DNA of 64,000 nt from Nostocales cyanobacterium HT-58-2 (GTDB taxonomy: Bacteria; Cyanobacteriota; Cyanobacteriia; Cyanobacteriales; Nostocaceae): contig CP019636.1 in NCBI GenBank assembly GCA_002163975.1, positions 6,079,501-6,143,500 on the forward strand. Reading direction: 5' to 3'. The position numbers and the translations under genes were made by a program. How positions within the stretch are numbered: position 1 is the first letter of the stretch; every line of letters starts with the position of its first letter. Below the pieces are notes generated by a model. That model did no database searches. It was not told the origin of the DNA and was given only the letters and a program-made list of their open reading frames with translations. Below, piece by piece: positions 17,356 to 25,343 of this stretch.

Positions 17356-18513
17356 ATGAGTCAGTGGCAAGGTACAAAAAAATCAGGGACGAACTGGATT
17401 GAGCAAATTCAGAGTTATGCTGTTCAGACTTGGCACATTATTCAACAGTGGAGCAATAGATCAATAGGAAGTTGGTCGAATGGACATTCACTTCAGCGCT
17501 TTGTGTGCCTTTTTTTGATAGGAGCGAGCTTGAGTGTGGCGATCGCCTCCTGTTCTGGAAGTAGCTCTGCTTCCAAACAGGATGTAAAATTAACGCTCGT
17601 TTCCTTCTCAGTGACTAAAGCCGCTCACGATCAGATTATTCCCAAATTTATAGAAAAGTGGAAGAAAGAACACAATCAAAACGTGACTTTTGAGCAGAGC
17701 TATGGTGGTTCTGGTTCCCAAGCCGAAATTGTGATTCAAGGCTCGCAAGAAGCAGATGTGGTACATCTGGCACTGCCCTTAGATGTGACTAAAATAGAGC
17801 AAGCAGGTTTGATTAAATCGGGTTGGGAAACACGAGCTCCTAAAGGGAGCGTTGTCAGCAGATCCGTAGCGGCGATCGTCACCCGAGATGGCAATCCTAA
17901 AGGTATCAATACATGGGAAGACTTAGCAAAAGATGGCGTTAAGGTTATTGCTGCTAACCCCAAAACTTCTGGTATTGCTATTTGGGAATTTTTAGGATTG
18001 TGGGGTTCAGTCACTCAAACAGGGGGTGACGAAACTCAAGCGGAGAATTTAGCAACCAAAGTCTATAAAAACGCCCCCGTGCTCACAGCAAGTGCGCGTG
18101 ATGCTAGCGATCTGTTTTTCCAACAAGGAAAGGGAGATGTGTTAGTCAACTACGAAAACGAGGTATTACTGGCTGAGCAGAAGGGTCAAAAATTGCCTTA
18201 TGTCATACCTAAAGTTAACATCTCTATCGACAACCCCGTCACAGTTGTAGACAAAAACGTTGATAAACACGGTACTAGAGAAATTGCAGAAGCCTTTGTC
18301 GATTATCTTTACTCAGCAGAAGCCCAAAGAGAATTTGCAAAGTTAGGATACCGTCCTGTTAACCCCAGTGTCGTCCAAGAAGTGGCTAAGAACTATCCCC
18401 AAGTTCAAACCTTCTTTACCGCTCAAGATTTAGGAGGTTGGGAGCTTATCCAGCAGAAGTTTTTCAATCAAGGGGCAATTTTTGACAAAATTTGGACTGC
18501 AAGTAAAGCATGA
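17356..18513 (+). CDS. sbpA: Sulfate ABC transporter substrate-binding protein
   Basis: 385 aa lipoprotein-type binding protein. A 50-residue hydrophilic lead precedes a hydrophobic segment (FVCLFLIGASLSVAIA) with lipobox ASCSG, an unusually long N-terminal extension; a later start is possible but no better in-frame ATG is seen near the signal. The mature part has SbpA/CysP motifs: LVSFSVTKAAHDQIIPKF, QSYGGSGSQAEIV, ADVVHLALPLDV, NPKTSGIAIWEFLG, and GKGDVLVNYENEV. It would capture sulfate or thiosulfate for CysTWA, but those genes are not adjacent, so this is an orphan binding protein. Confidence 0.92.
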   Translation: MSQWQGTKKSGTNWIEQIQSYAVQTWHIIQQWSNRSIGSWSNGHSLQRFVCLFLIGASLSVAIASCSGSSSASKQDVKLTLVSFSVTKAAHDQIIPKFIEKWKKEHNQNVTFEQSYGGSGSQAEIVIQGSQEADVVHLALPLDVTKIEQAGLIKSGWETRAPKGSVVSRSVAAIVTRDGNPKGINTWEDLAKDGVKVIAANPKTSGIAIWEFLGLWGSVTQTGGDETQAENLATKVYKNAPVLTASARDASDLFFQQGKGDVLVNYENEVLLAEQKGQKLPYVIPKVNISIDNPVTVVDKNVDKHGTREIAEAFVDYLYSAEAQREFAKLGYRPVNPSVVQEVAKNYPQVQTFFTAQDLGGWELIQQKFFNQGAIFDKIWTASKA

Positions 18514-18515
18514 GC

Positions 18516-18544
18516 AAACTTCACTTGTCTAAGTGAAGTTTTCT
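18516..18544 (+). terminator. Rho-independent terminator of sbpA
   Basis: AAACTTCACTT and AAGTGAAGTTT with a four-base loop, starting two bases after the stop codon and followed by TTC. A partial third copy (AAGTGAAGTTT) follows at 18545. Confidence 0.7.
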
Positions 18545-18671
18545 AAGTGAAGTTTGACTCACTTTACCAATGAGTATGCCCCGAACAAGCATTCGCTTCT
18601 GGATTCTTAATCTAATTGCAAATACAACACGGCACAAGACGGGATTTCAAAGAATATAGGATTTTAAGGTT

Positions 18672-19673
18672 ATGAGTTTTTGTTACCAATCAAAGTGTTA
18701 CACTTTACTGACATCTCTGATAGTTCTTACGTTCGGCATAACTTCTTGCAACCGCGTACAGGAGAAGCAGACTCAGGTGAGTGTGGATGGTGCTGCTGTT
18801 GGTTTTCCTATTTCTCTAGCCGTTGCTGAAGAATATGAGAAGGTTAAACCTAGTGCTAATGTGACTGTTGCTTCAAGTGGTACTGGAGGTGGCATAAGTA
18901 AGTTTTGTGCTGGAGATCTTGATATCGTCGGTGCCTCACGTACCATCAGGGCGGAAGAAATCAAAACCTGTCAAAAGAAAAACATTGAATTTGTAGAACT
19001 ACTGATTGCCCTTGACGGAATTGCTGTCATTACCAATCGTCAAAATAACTTTGTCCAATGCCTAACTATTGATGAACTGAAAAAGATGTGGAGTTCCAAA
19101 GCCACGAACAAAGTGACAAGTTGGAATCAAATTAATCCAAAATTTCCCAACCAACCGCTCAAGCTTTATGCCCCAGCTTCTGATACTGGGACATTTGATT
19201 ATTTTACACAAGCTATCACTGGCAAAGCCAAAAATAGCCGCACAGACTATAGTCCAAGTCACAATCAAAATACTCTTGTCCAAGGGGTTGCGGGCGATCC
19301 AACCGCTCTTGGATACGTTGGAATATCGTACTATTTACAAAACCAAGACAAGCTGAATTTGGTTGCCGTAGAAAGTCCAAAAGGTAAGTGTGAAAAGCCA
19401 GTTCCAGTAGACAATGTAGTGAAAAATATTTATACACCATTGTCTCGTCCCTTATTTATTTATGTCAGTAAGAAGTCCCTGGATACCAAACCAGCAGTCA
19501 AGGAGTTTGTTCAATTCTATTTAGAGAATTCCTGGAAATGGGTTGATTCAGTTGGTTATGTAGCACTACCTGATGACGCTTACGTCAAGGTACAACGAAA
19601 ACTGGCGACTGGTGAAACTGGTACTAAATTCCGAAAGGCAAAACCAGGCGAGCCTATTATCAACTTCATCTAA
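18672..19673 (+). CDS. PstS-like phosphate-binding lipoprotein
   Basis: 333 aa. Signal sequence with lipobox ITSCN (about residues 23-27). The PstS fold is shown by VSVDGAAVGFPISLAVAEEY, VASSGTGGGISKFCAGDLDI (phosphate-loop region), GASRTI, DGIAVITN, FTQAITGK and DPTALGYVGISYY. Periplasmic phosphate capture is expected. There are no pstCAB genes beside it, so it is a stand-alone binding protein. It could alternatively serve in phosphate sensing. Confidence 0.88.
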   Translation: MSFCYQSKCYTLLTSLIVLTFGITSCNRVQEKQTQVSVDGAAVGFPISLAVAEEYEKVKPSANVTVASSGTGGGISKFCAGDLDIVGASRTIRAEEIKTCQKKNIEFVELLIALDGIAVITNRQNNFVQCLTIDELKKMWSSKATNKVTSWNQINPKFPNQPLKLYAPASDTGTFDYFTQAITGKAKNSRTDYSPSHNQNTLVQGVAGDPTALGYVGISYYLQNQDKLNLVAVESPKGKCEKPVPVDNVVKNIYTPLSRPLFIYVSKKSLDTKPAVKEFVQFYLENSWKWVDSVGYVALPDDAYVKVQRKLATGETGTKFRKAKPGEPIINFI

Positions 19674-19755
19674 TACCATTTCACATTAAGGTTGATACAC
19701 ATAGGCAGCAAGGGAGCAGGGGAGATGTTTCTTCTAGAAATAGCTCGGCAGTATA

Positions 19756-19769
19756 AGGGCGATCGCCCT
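19756..19769. repeat. Extended HIP1 palindrome
   Basis: AGGGCGATCGCCCT is a 14-bp perfect palindrome centred on the HIP1 octamer, between two convergent genes. No T run, so not a classic terminator. Confidence 0.6.
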
Positions 19770-19774
19770 ATTGG

Positions 19775-20758
19775 TTAGCGAATGCTGACAAATCCCGCCT
19801 TTTTAATTAATTCCTGACCTTGAGCACTCAGCAGTAATTTGGCATAGGCTTCGCCTGCTTGTTGGTCAATTTGACCATTCTGTTTCACGACCACTGATAA
19901 TCGCCGACTCAGAGGATATTGACCACTCAGGAAGACTTCCGTATTCACTTGGTTGCGCTGTTGCGGACACTGAGAAAGTGGTACAAAAGGTGTTTTGTAA
20001 GGGGGAACCAGTTTATTCGAGTTACGACCTACTGGTAGCGGTTTAACGTTACATTGTGATACCACCAACGGTGCTGAAGTGTAGTAGATTCCTCCTGGAT
20101 TAGCAGCGACTTGGCGCAGAGCCTCAGTTGTTGTCGCCATAAATTGAATGTATGCACCGGAGTCGCGATCTTTCTTACCGTATGGTGTAATTTTTAGATT
20201 AGGACCACCGACTTGACTCCAGTTCGTAATTTTGCCCGCGTAAATATCATTGAATTGGTTGACAGTCAGACCTTTGATATTCAAGCTGGGATTGACAGCG
20301 ATCGCAATTCCATCAATCGCCACTGGTATTTCATTGAGGGTAAAGCCTCGTTGTCGCGCCTGTTGATACGCCTCATCTGCGATCGGGACAGAGGTCTGAG
20401 CAAATGACAGTTGATTATCCAACAACATACGAATACCTGTCTGGGAGCTAGGAGCACCGCGATCAGGATCAACATAGCGCAAGCGAAACTGAGGCAAAGC
20501 GTTTTGAATGGCTGGATCTAGTGCATTACGAATAGATACCCAAGTCGTACTACCACCATAATTAAACACTCCAGAAGGAACATTCTGTACTTGGGAGAAA
20601 CTTTTGAGATTAGACTGTCCTTGTGACGGCGTATTGTTAACTAAAGTCCCTAAGTTACCACCAGAACGTTTGATCAACCACCAAACACCACCCCCTACTA
20701 ACCCCAGTGTGATTAGTAGAGCCAAAACGAGAACTGTTGTTTCGTTTTTCTGGGACAT
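19775..20758 (-). CDS. Membrane-anchored PstS-like substrate-binding protein
   Basis: 327 aa. One N-terminal transmembrane segment (VLVLALLITLGLVGGGVWWL) without lipobox anchors a PstS-type periplasmic domain: NVPSGVFNYGGSTTWVSIRN, LSFAQTSVPIADEAYQQARQ, DGIAIAVNPSLNI, FNDIYAGKITNWSQVGGP, and the closing LLLSAQGQELIKKAGFVSIR. This non-classical subgroup also includes the protein at 31640-32791. No transporter genes adjoin. Confidence 0.87.
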   Translation of the reverse strand: MSQKNETTVLVLALLITLGLVGGGVWWLIKRSGGNLGTLVNNTPSQGQSNLKSFSQVQNVPSGVFNYGGSTTWVSIRNALDPAIQNALPQFRLRYVDPDRGAPSSQTGIRMLLDNQLSFAQTSVPIADEAYQQARQRGFTLNEIPVAIDGIAIAVNPSLNIKGLTVNQFNDIYAGKITNWSQVGGPNLKITPYGKKDRDSGAYIQFMATTTEALRQVAANPGGIYYTSAPLVVSQCNVKPLPVGRNSNKLVPPYKTPFVPLSQCPQQRNQVNTEVFLSGQYPLSRRLSVVVKQNGQIDQQAGEAYAKLLLSAQGQELIKKAGFVSIR

Positions 20759-20966
20759 ACATCAATGGCTTATAACGCCAGAATTCGCTTAAAACATCAG
20801 TATACCTTTCAACTGTAGATTCAGTTTCAAGCGCTGAGAGCATCTGATGTGTTGCTAAGAACTTAGCTGTTGTTGTAGATACTATCGTAGTTTCTCTTGA
20901 TTTTAGGAGTGGCTGGAGCAAAAGAATCGGTCTTAGCTAGACCTATTTCAATTTATAATGAAAGGA

Positions 20967-21083
20967 TCAACCAGTTGGTAGCTAGGGTTCCGCTGTTTGA
21001 GAACAGGTCTGGACCGAGCGCTACATCAAGTCGCTACATCGGCAGTCACCTAGAGGAACAAAATGCCAGAGGGGATTGGTTGA
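20967..21083 (+). ncRNA. ykkC-class riboswitch, likely guanidine-I
   Basis: The hallmark ykkC core is present: CTAGGGTTCCG (20982-20992), hairpin CTGTT/AACAG, then GTCTGGACCGAGCGCTAC. Stem P2 pairs GTAGC (20978-20982) with GCTAC (21019-21023). The 3' part has CGGCA and AACAAAATGCCAGAGGGG, comparable to the AAAAGCCC-GGGAGA segment of guanidine-I (subtype 1) aptamers. P1 closes TCAACCA (20967-20973) with TGGTTGA (21077-21083). The downstream gene is a DMT-superfamily exporter, fitting guanidine efflux. ppGpp and PRPP subtypes share the same core, so the ligand is less sure than the class. Confidence 0.85.
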
Positions 21084-21124
21084 CATACATTCGTATGTCT
21101 TGATACTCCCAAACTTTTTGTTTT
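21071..21124 (+). promoter_or_regulatory. Riboswitch expression platform, terminator-like hairpin
   Basis: GACATAC (21082-21088) and GTATGTC (21093-21099) form a hairpin that can extend through GGGGA and TCCC and is followed by a T-rich tail just before the ATG at 21125. It overlaps the 3' strand of aptamer stem P1, so P1 and the terminator cannot form together. Ligand binding should stabilise P1 and switch the exporter on. Confidence 0.7.
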
Positions 21125-21985
21125 ATGACTGTTTTAGCGCTTGTATTGGTTCTTGGGGCTGCGTTTGTTCATGCCAGTTGGAATCTTCTTGCGAAACGTG
21201 TTGCTGGTGGCGTAGCCTTTGTCTGGTTCTTTGGAATTCTCTCCACGTTAATTTATACTCCCCTTGCACTTGCTATCTTGGTTTGGCAGCAACCTGAAAT
21301 TCGCGTTGCACAGACCGCTTTCATGATAGGAAGTGGTGTAATTCATACAGGATACTTCTTACTCTTGCAGCAGGGGTACCGAGTTGGTGACTTGTCTTTA
21401 ATATATCCGTTGGCTCGTGGCACTGGACCCATGCTTTCTACGTTTGCGGCGATAGCCTTTTTAGGAGAACGACCAACTCTGATTGCACTAGGAGGAGTTC
21501 TCCTCATTGCTGCTGGCATTATTCTATTTACAGCTAAAGCACCCGAAGCAGGACAGACAAATCGTGTACAGTCCATCACCTATGCCCTTCTTACTGGCAG
21601 CTGTATTGCTGCTTATACACTTTGGGATAAGTATGCAGTGAGCCAATTGCTCGTTCCTCCTTTATTGCTAGATTGGTCTTCTAATCTCTGCCGTGCAACA
21701 TTCTTAACTCCTGTCATGCCACAAAAATGGGGAGAACTCAGAAGACATTGGCAGATCCATCGCTTGGAAGTGATTGGGGTTGCTTGTTTGTGTCCACTGT
21801 CCTATATTCTTGTGCTAACAGCTCTGACTTTTAGCCCGGTGAGTTATGTTGCGCCTGCACGGGAGATAAGTATTGTTATTGGTGCAGTGATGGGTACACA
21901 GCTCTTAGCTGAGAAAAATGCTGCACGGAGGCTATTTGCTTCTACCCTCATGGTTTTGGGAGTCGTTGCACTCGCTTTTGGTTAA
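21125..21985 (+). CDS. EamA/DMT-family transporter, candidate guanidine exporter
   Basis: 286 aa with about ten hydrophobic segments in two EamA repeats. Seen: LVLVLGAAFVHASWNLLAKR at the N-terminus, SLIYPLARGTGPMLSTFAAI closing the first repeat, and SPVSYVAPAREISIVIGAVM in the second. Inner-membrane exporter of the drug/metabolite superfamily, which also contains the small SugE/Gdx guanidinium exporters. Substrate assignment rests on the upstream ykkC-class RNA, not on the protein itself. Confidence 0.88.
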   Translation: MTVLALVLVLGAAFVHASWNLLAKRVAGGVAFVWFFGILSTLIYTPLALAILVWQQPEIRVAQTAFMIGSGVIHTGYFLLLQQGYRVGDLSLIYPLARGTGPMLSTFAAIAFLGERPTLIALGGVLLIAAGIILFTAKAPEAGQTNRVQSITYALLTGSCIAAYTLWDKYAVSQLLVPPLLLDWSSNLCRATFLTPVMPQKWGELRRHWQIHRLEVIGVACLCPLSYILVLTALTFSPVSYVAPAREISIVIGAVMGTQLLAEKNAARRLFASTLMVLGVVALAFG

Positions 21986-22660
21986 AGAGACTGACCTACC
22001 ACCATGTTTAAATTCACGCGTTCAAGCAATTCAAAGTTCAAAAAATCATTTTAAATATTGAATTGCTTAATGCGTGTGTAGGGTTCTCTCCCCTGCTCCT
22101 CAACAAGGCGTGTTCCTGGTGCTCCTTTTTAACCATAAACAGCTTTAAATACAGTTCATCGATATAGTTACTGTAGATTAAAATGAAGTAAAAAAATGAC
22201 ATATTTGTATGCTCTTATTTTCAGGTTGAGATAAAAATCAAACAGTTACCATAAACAGTTGATTATAGTTATGGTTGATTAATTTTAATAATTCTTAGAA
22301 ACTTTTCTTTTTCCATATAAATTATGAAAAAGATTTATGGACAATCTGTGGAGGGTGCATTAGGCTTAAGGAACGTGAAAGAGCCGTGAAATTGTAGTCT
22401 AGCAGCTAGCCAAGAATTCTTAGAAATGATACGATTCTTAATATATGTCAAAGAAAAAAATGTTGGACTGGTTACCTTCTATCTAACCGTAGATACTTGT
22501 GAACAAGGGGAAACAGCTGTAACTTCTATCAAATAAGAACTAAATTTGCACACCATTAGCCGCCGAGTTTATCGAGCGCGTAACGTACGAAACACAGTAT
22601 AGGTTTCCAGTCTAACTGGGTAGACACTCAAAAAGAGGCATCTATCAGCAAAAGACCATT
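21986..22660. other. Long 5' region of the sigma factor gene
   Basis: 675 bp with no supportable ORF. It starts with the CACGCG inverted repeat (listed separately) and becomes AT-rich. A long untranslated leader is likely for the sigma gene, but I could not identify a promoter with confidence. Confidence 0.45.
22015..22076. repeat. Interspersed palindrome CACGCGTTCAA...
   Basis: CACGCG (22015-22020) plus AAGCAATTCAA (22024-22034) face TTGAATTGCTT (22058-22068) plus TGCGTG (22071-22076). The lead sequence ATTCACGCGTTCAA recurs at 56593-56606 before another AT-rich palindrome, so this is a dispersed family. It could terminate the exporter transcript although no T run follows. Confidence 0.6.
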
Positions 22661-23650
22661 TTGTCAAACCCGTCAATACCGAAGAGTAGTGCCATGAAGA
22701 CCGCTCAGACAGCCACAGACCTCGTGCGGACTTATCTACGTGAGATTGGCCGTGTGCCACTCCTATCCCATGAGGAGGAAATACATTATGGCAAACAGGT
22801 GCAACGTGCAACGGCATTGCACGAAGTGAAGGAGTCTCTTGCGATGCAGTTAGGTCGTCAACCCACTCAAGAAGAATGGGCAAAAGCGACAAATATAGAA
22901 CTAACAGAGTTGAACGAAGCGATCGCAGACGGTGAAATTGCCAAAAACAAGATGGTAGAAGCCAATTTGCGACTGGTCGTATCTGTAGCCAAAAAGTACA
23001 TTAAGCGTAATGTAGATCTCCTCGACTTGATTCAGGAAGGGAGTATAGGGATGCAACGAGGTGTGGAAAAGTTTGACCCCACCAAAGGCTACAGGTTTTC
23101 GACATATGCTTACTGGTGGATTCGTCAGGCTATAACTCGGGCGATCGCCGAAAAAGGTCGCACTATCCGGTTGCCTATCCACATCACTGAGAAATTGAAT
23201 AAAATTAAAAAGGCACAGCGACAACTCTCACAAAAACTAGGACGCGCCCCCACGGCTTCTGAGTTAGCTCAAGAATTAGAATTGACTCCCAGGCAAGTGC
23301 GCGAATATCTAGAAAAGGCGCGGGTGCCGTTGTCTTTGGATTTGCGATTGGGGGATAACTACGATACAGAATTAGGGGAAATGTTGGAAGACACTGGCGT
23401 TTCTCCAGAAGAATTTGTTGCTCAATCCTCCCTTTCATATGATTTAGAGCGTCTCATGGCGGATCTGACCCCACAGCAAAGGGAAGTCATATCCCTGCGC
23501 TTTGGTTTAAAAGATGGGCATGCACACACTCTCGCCAGTATTGGTGAACTCCTCAATATTAGCCGCGAACGAGTGCGGCAAATTGAGAGAGAAGCCTTAA
23601 CGAAACTCCGTAAGTCTAAAGCCGATATAAATGAATATTTGGCTAGTTAG
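22661..23650 (+). CDS. Group 2 sigma-70 family RNA polymerase sigma factor
   Basis: 329 aa with a TTG start at 22661 (MSNPSIPKSSAMKTAQTATD, the N-terminus common to several cyanobacterial Sig proteins); an ATG 33 bp downstream (22694) is the alternative. Region 1.2 (DLVRTYLREIGRVPLLSHEEE), region 2 (NLRLVVSVAKKY, YRFSTYAYWWIRQAITRAI), region 3 (RLPIHITEKLNKI) and region 4 (LTPQQREVISLRFGL, ISRERVRQIEREAL) are complete. Lacks the group 1 N-terminal region, hence an alternative factor for conditional gene expression. Which Sig (B, D or other) cannot be settled here. Confidence 0.94.
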   Translation: MSNPSIPKSSAMKTAQTATDLVRTYLREIGRVPLLSHEEEIHYGKQVQRATALHEVKESLAMQLGRQPTQEEWAKATNIELTELNEAIADGEIAKNKMVEANLRLVVSVAKKYIKRNVDLLDLIQEGSIGMQRGVEKFDPTKGYRFSTYAYWWIRQAITRAIAEKGRTIRLPIHITEKLNKIKKAQRQLSQKLGRAPTASELAQELELTPRQVREYLEKARVPLSLDLRLGDNYDTELGEMLEDTGVSPEEFVAQSSLSYDLERLMADLTPQQREVISLRFGLKDGHAHTLASIGELLNISRERVRQIEREALTKLRKSKADINEYLAS

Positions 23651-23875
23651 TCATGTGTTGTGAGTCAGTGGTGCAATTCGGGAGCCACTGGCTCACACAT
23701 GATAATTAGGTGAGACTATCCGTTGCTTTTGGTACGGTTACACCCACTTCCTGTTTGTAACTGAACTGTTACATTAGTTAGCAGGAACACAAGAAAGCAA
23801 AAGCATCGTCTTATACACCAAGGACGTCCACTACTCAAGTAAGATTGACCGCAGTTGTGGTAATGGAGGTATAAC

Positions 23876-24226
23876 GTGAGTAACCAATCAAATCGAATTT
23901 CAGAATCAGAATTTTTCAATAGTGAATCAGAAAACGGCGACTTGTTGTGGCAGTACGTTAAATCTTTAAGCCCAGAGGCAGTCACCCAGTTATCTAAACC
24001 CTCTTCTCCAGAAGTCTTTCAAGTGATGGAACGCAACATTATGGGACTTTTGGGTAATCTACCTTCTGAGCACTTTGGTGTCACCATCACAACAAGCCGG
24101 GAACATTTGGGTCGTCTTCTTGCCTCTGCTATGATGAGTGGTTATTTTCTGCGGAACGCCGAACAAAGAATGACCTTTGAAATGGCTCTGCAAGGTACTG
24201 AAACCAGCAATACTGATGCTGATTAG
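23876..24226 (+). CDS. DUF760 family protein
   Basis: 116 aa, GTG start at 23876. Contains the DUF760 core LLWQYVKSLSPEAVTQLSKP, SSPEVFQVMERNIMGLLGNL and the following FGVTITTSREHLGRLLASAM. The family is conserved in cyanobacteria and plastids; an Arabidopsis relative is a quality-control target in chloroplasts, but the bacterial function is unknown. Soluble, helical. Confidence 0.88.
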   Translation: MSNQSNRISESEFFNSESENGDLLWQYVKSLSPEAVTQLSKPSSPEVFQVMERNIMGLLGNLPSEHFGVTITTSREHLGRLLASAMMSGYFLRNAEQRMTFEMALQGTETSNTDAD

Positions 24227-24251
24227 CAATGAGAAATTGCTATTGAAGATT

Positions 24252-24533
24252 TCAGATTGTTGATTGATGCATACTAGTTACGAAAACGGAGCAAACATCT
24301 CCAAAAGTGCCCTGTGCGAAATCCTCAGAGTCTCCCTCCACGTAAATATCCTCAAACAAACCCTCAAGCAGCCTCTTAGAGGAGGGAGTCACCTCAAATT
24401 CCAGATTTAGAAAGATTCGATACAGCCAACTTTCGATGGAGGGGTGGTGGAAAACCAAAGAATTTTGCGATTCATAATACAATACAAACTCGGCAGACAT
24501 TGAGATAGCTTGCCGAGTTTTGTTATTAGTCAT
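24252..24533 (-). CDS. Hypothetical acidic protein
   Basis: 93 aa from ATG at 24533, or 82 aa from the ATG at 24500 (MSAEFVLYYES). Acidic, with LEGLFEDIYVEGDSEDFAQG; no recognised domain. The codon pattern looks natural, but a terminator-like hairpin (24488-24518) overlaps its 5' end, so the start, and possibly the gene, is uncertain. Confidence 0.42.
   Translation of the reverse strand: MTNNKTRQAISMSAEFVLYYESQNSLVFHHPSIESWLYRIFLNLEFEVTPSSKRLLEGLFEDIYVEGDSEDFAQGTFGDVCSVFVTSMHQSTI
24488..24524 (+). terminator. Terminator-like hairpin
   Basis: ACTCGGCA (24488-24495) and TGCCGAGT (24511-24518), perfect 8-bp arms, then TTTTGTT. Oriented to stop plus-strand transcription from DUF760 before mutT. 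It overlaps the start of the minus-strand hypothetical gene. Confidence 0.65.
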
Positions 24534-24583
24534 TGGTTTTCTTCCTTCACTTTCCTAGTTGCTCATTACCCTCAAAACAAACC

Positions 24584-25006
24584 ATGAATGAAACCACTGT
24601 CCCTCATAAAATCATTGGCGTTGCCGTTATTTGGAACGATAAAGGGCAAATTCTTATTGACCGCCGTCGTGCGGAAGGTCTCATGGGCGGTTTGTGGGAA
24701 TTTCCTGGAGGTAAAGTTGAGCCTGGTGAAAGTATTGAAGAATGTATTAGACGAGAAATTTTTGAAGAACTGGGAATCGAGATAGAAGTGGCAGAGCATC
24801 TGATCACCATTGACCACACCTATACTCACTTGCGCGTTACTTTGACAGTACACAACTGCCGCTATGTTGCAGGCATTCCTCAACCAATTGAATGTGAAGA
24901 AATTCGCTGGGTCAGTTTGGATGAGCTAGAGCAGTATGCTTTTCCTGAAGCAAATACGCAAATTATCGCAGCTTTAAAGTCTTCAGGAAGTCACCAAAAT
25001 CCTTAA
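24584..25006 (+). CDS. mutT: 8-oxo-dGTP diphosphatase, MutT type NUDIX hydrolase
   Basis: 140 aa, sanitises oxidised guanine nucleotides. ATG at 24584 gives MNETTVPHKIIGVAVIWNDK, the normal MutT start; a TTG further upstream is in frame but adds non-family residues. The NUDIX box is perfect, with WEFPGGKVEPGES, then REIFEELGI. The C-terminal EIRWVSLDELEQYAFPEAN also fits MutT. Confidence 0.93.
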   Translation: MNETTVPHKIIGVAVIWNDKGQILIDRRRAEGLMGGLWEFPGGKVEPGESIEECIRREIFEELGIEIEVAEHLITIDHTYTHLRVTLTVHNCRYVAGIPQPIECEEIRWVSLDELEQYAFPEANTQIIAALKSSGSHQNP

Positions 25007-25029
25007 CTCTGTTTTAGCTTTTAGCGGAA

Positions 25030-25075
25030 GAAGCCCCGCACCGTACTCGAAGAGTCGGTGTCGGGATGAATTCCG
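25030..25075. repeat. Left copy of the TnpB-element end hairpin
   Basis: GAAG-AAGCCCC-GCACCG, a stem (CACCGTACTC ... GAGTCGGTG, 25039-25060) and trailing GGG match the hairpin at the right end of the element (27809-27831) in direct orientation. The inner stem differs by compensating changes: TC/GA here, CC/GG at the right. Likely a remnant of an earlier element end or omega-RNA-like scaffold. Confidence 0.6.
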
Positions 25076-25115
25076 GGCAATGACGAATTGACCGACGAGC
25101 GAAAGTGAGCGTAGT

Positions 25116-25283
25116 TCACTCAGCAATGTTGATCGATGAGGAATTGCCTCTCTCTATGGTTGGTAACGAGTCAATAAGCTCCTCAAGAACTTGAGTCAAA
25201 GTCTTGTCAGCGTGAGCAGCATACATACGGATTTTATTGAGTCTACGTTCACTTATCCTCATTTTTAACTGTTTATTTTTCAT
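25116..25283 (-). CDS. Small ribbon-helix-helix (CopG-like) protein of a TnpB element
   Basis: 55 aa, MKNKQLKMRISERRLNKIRM then YAAHADKTLTQVLEELIDSL; the basic strand followed by two helices is typical of RHH DNA-binding proteins. It is divergent from tnpB, 60 bp apart, an arrangement seen often with cyanobacterial IS1341-type elements. It may repress tnpB or the omega RNA. Sequence elements reading GTAGTTCAC lie at its 3' end. Confidence 0.75.
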   Translation of the reverse strand: MKNKQLKMRISERRLNKIRMYAAHADKTLTQVLEELIDSLPTIERGNSSSINIAE

Positions 25284-25343
25284 AAAGTGACCCTAATGAG
25301 TACACGTTTATGTTAGCGTAGGCGTACTAAGAAGATTATAAAA

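Noticed and set aside
20897..21103. 68-codon plus-strand ORF
   Set aside because: Overlaps the ykkC-class aptamer and has no family match.
24533..24583. Earlier TTG start for mutT
   Set aside because: Adds residues unlike the family; the ATG at 24584 fits.
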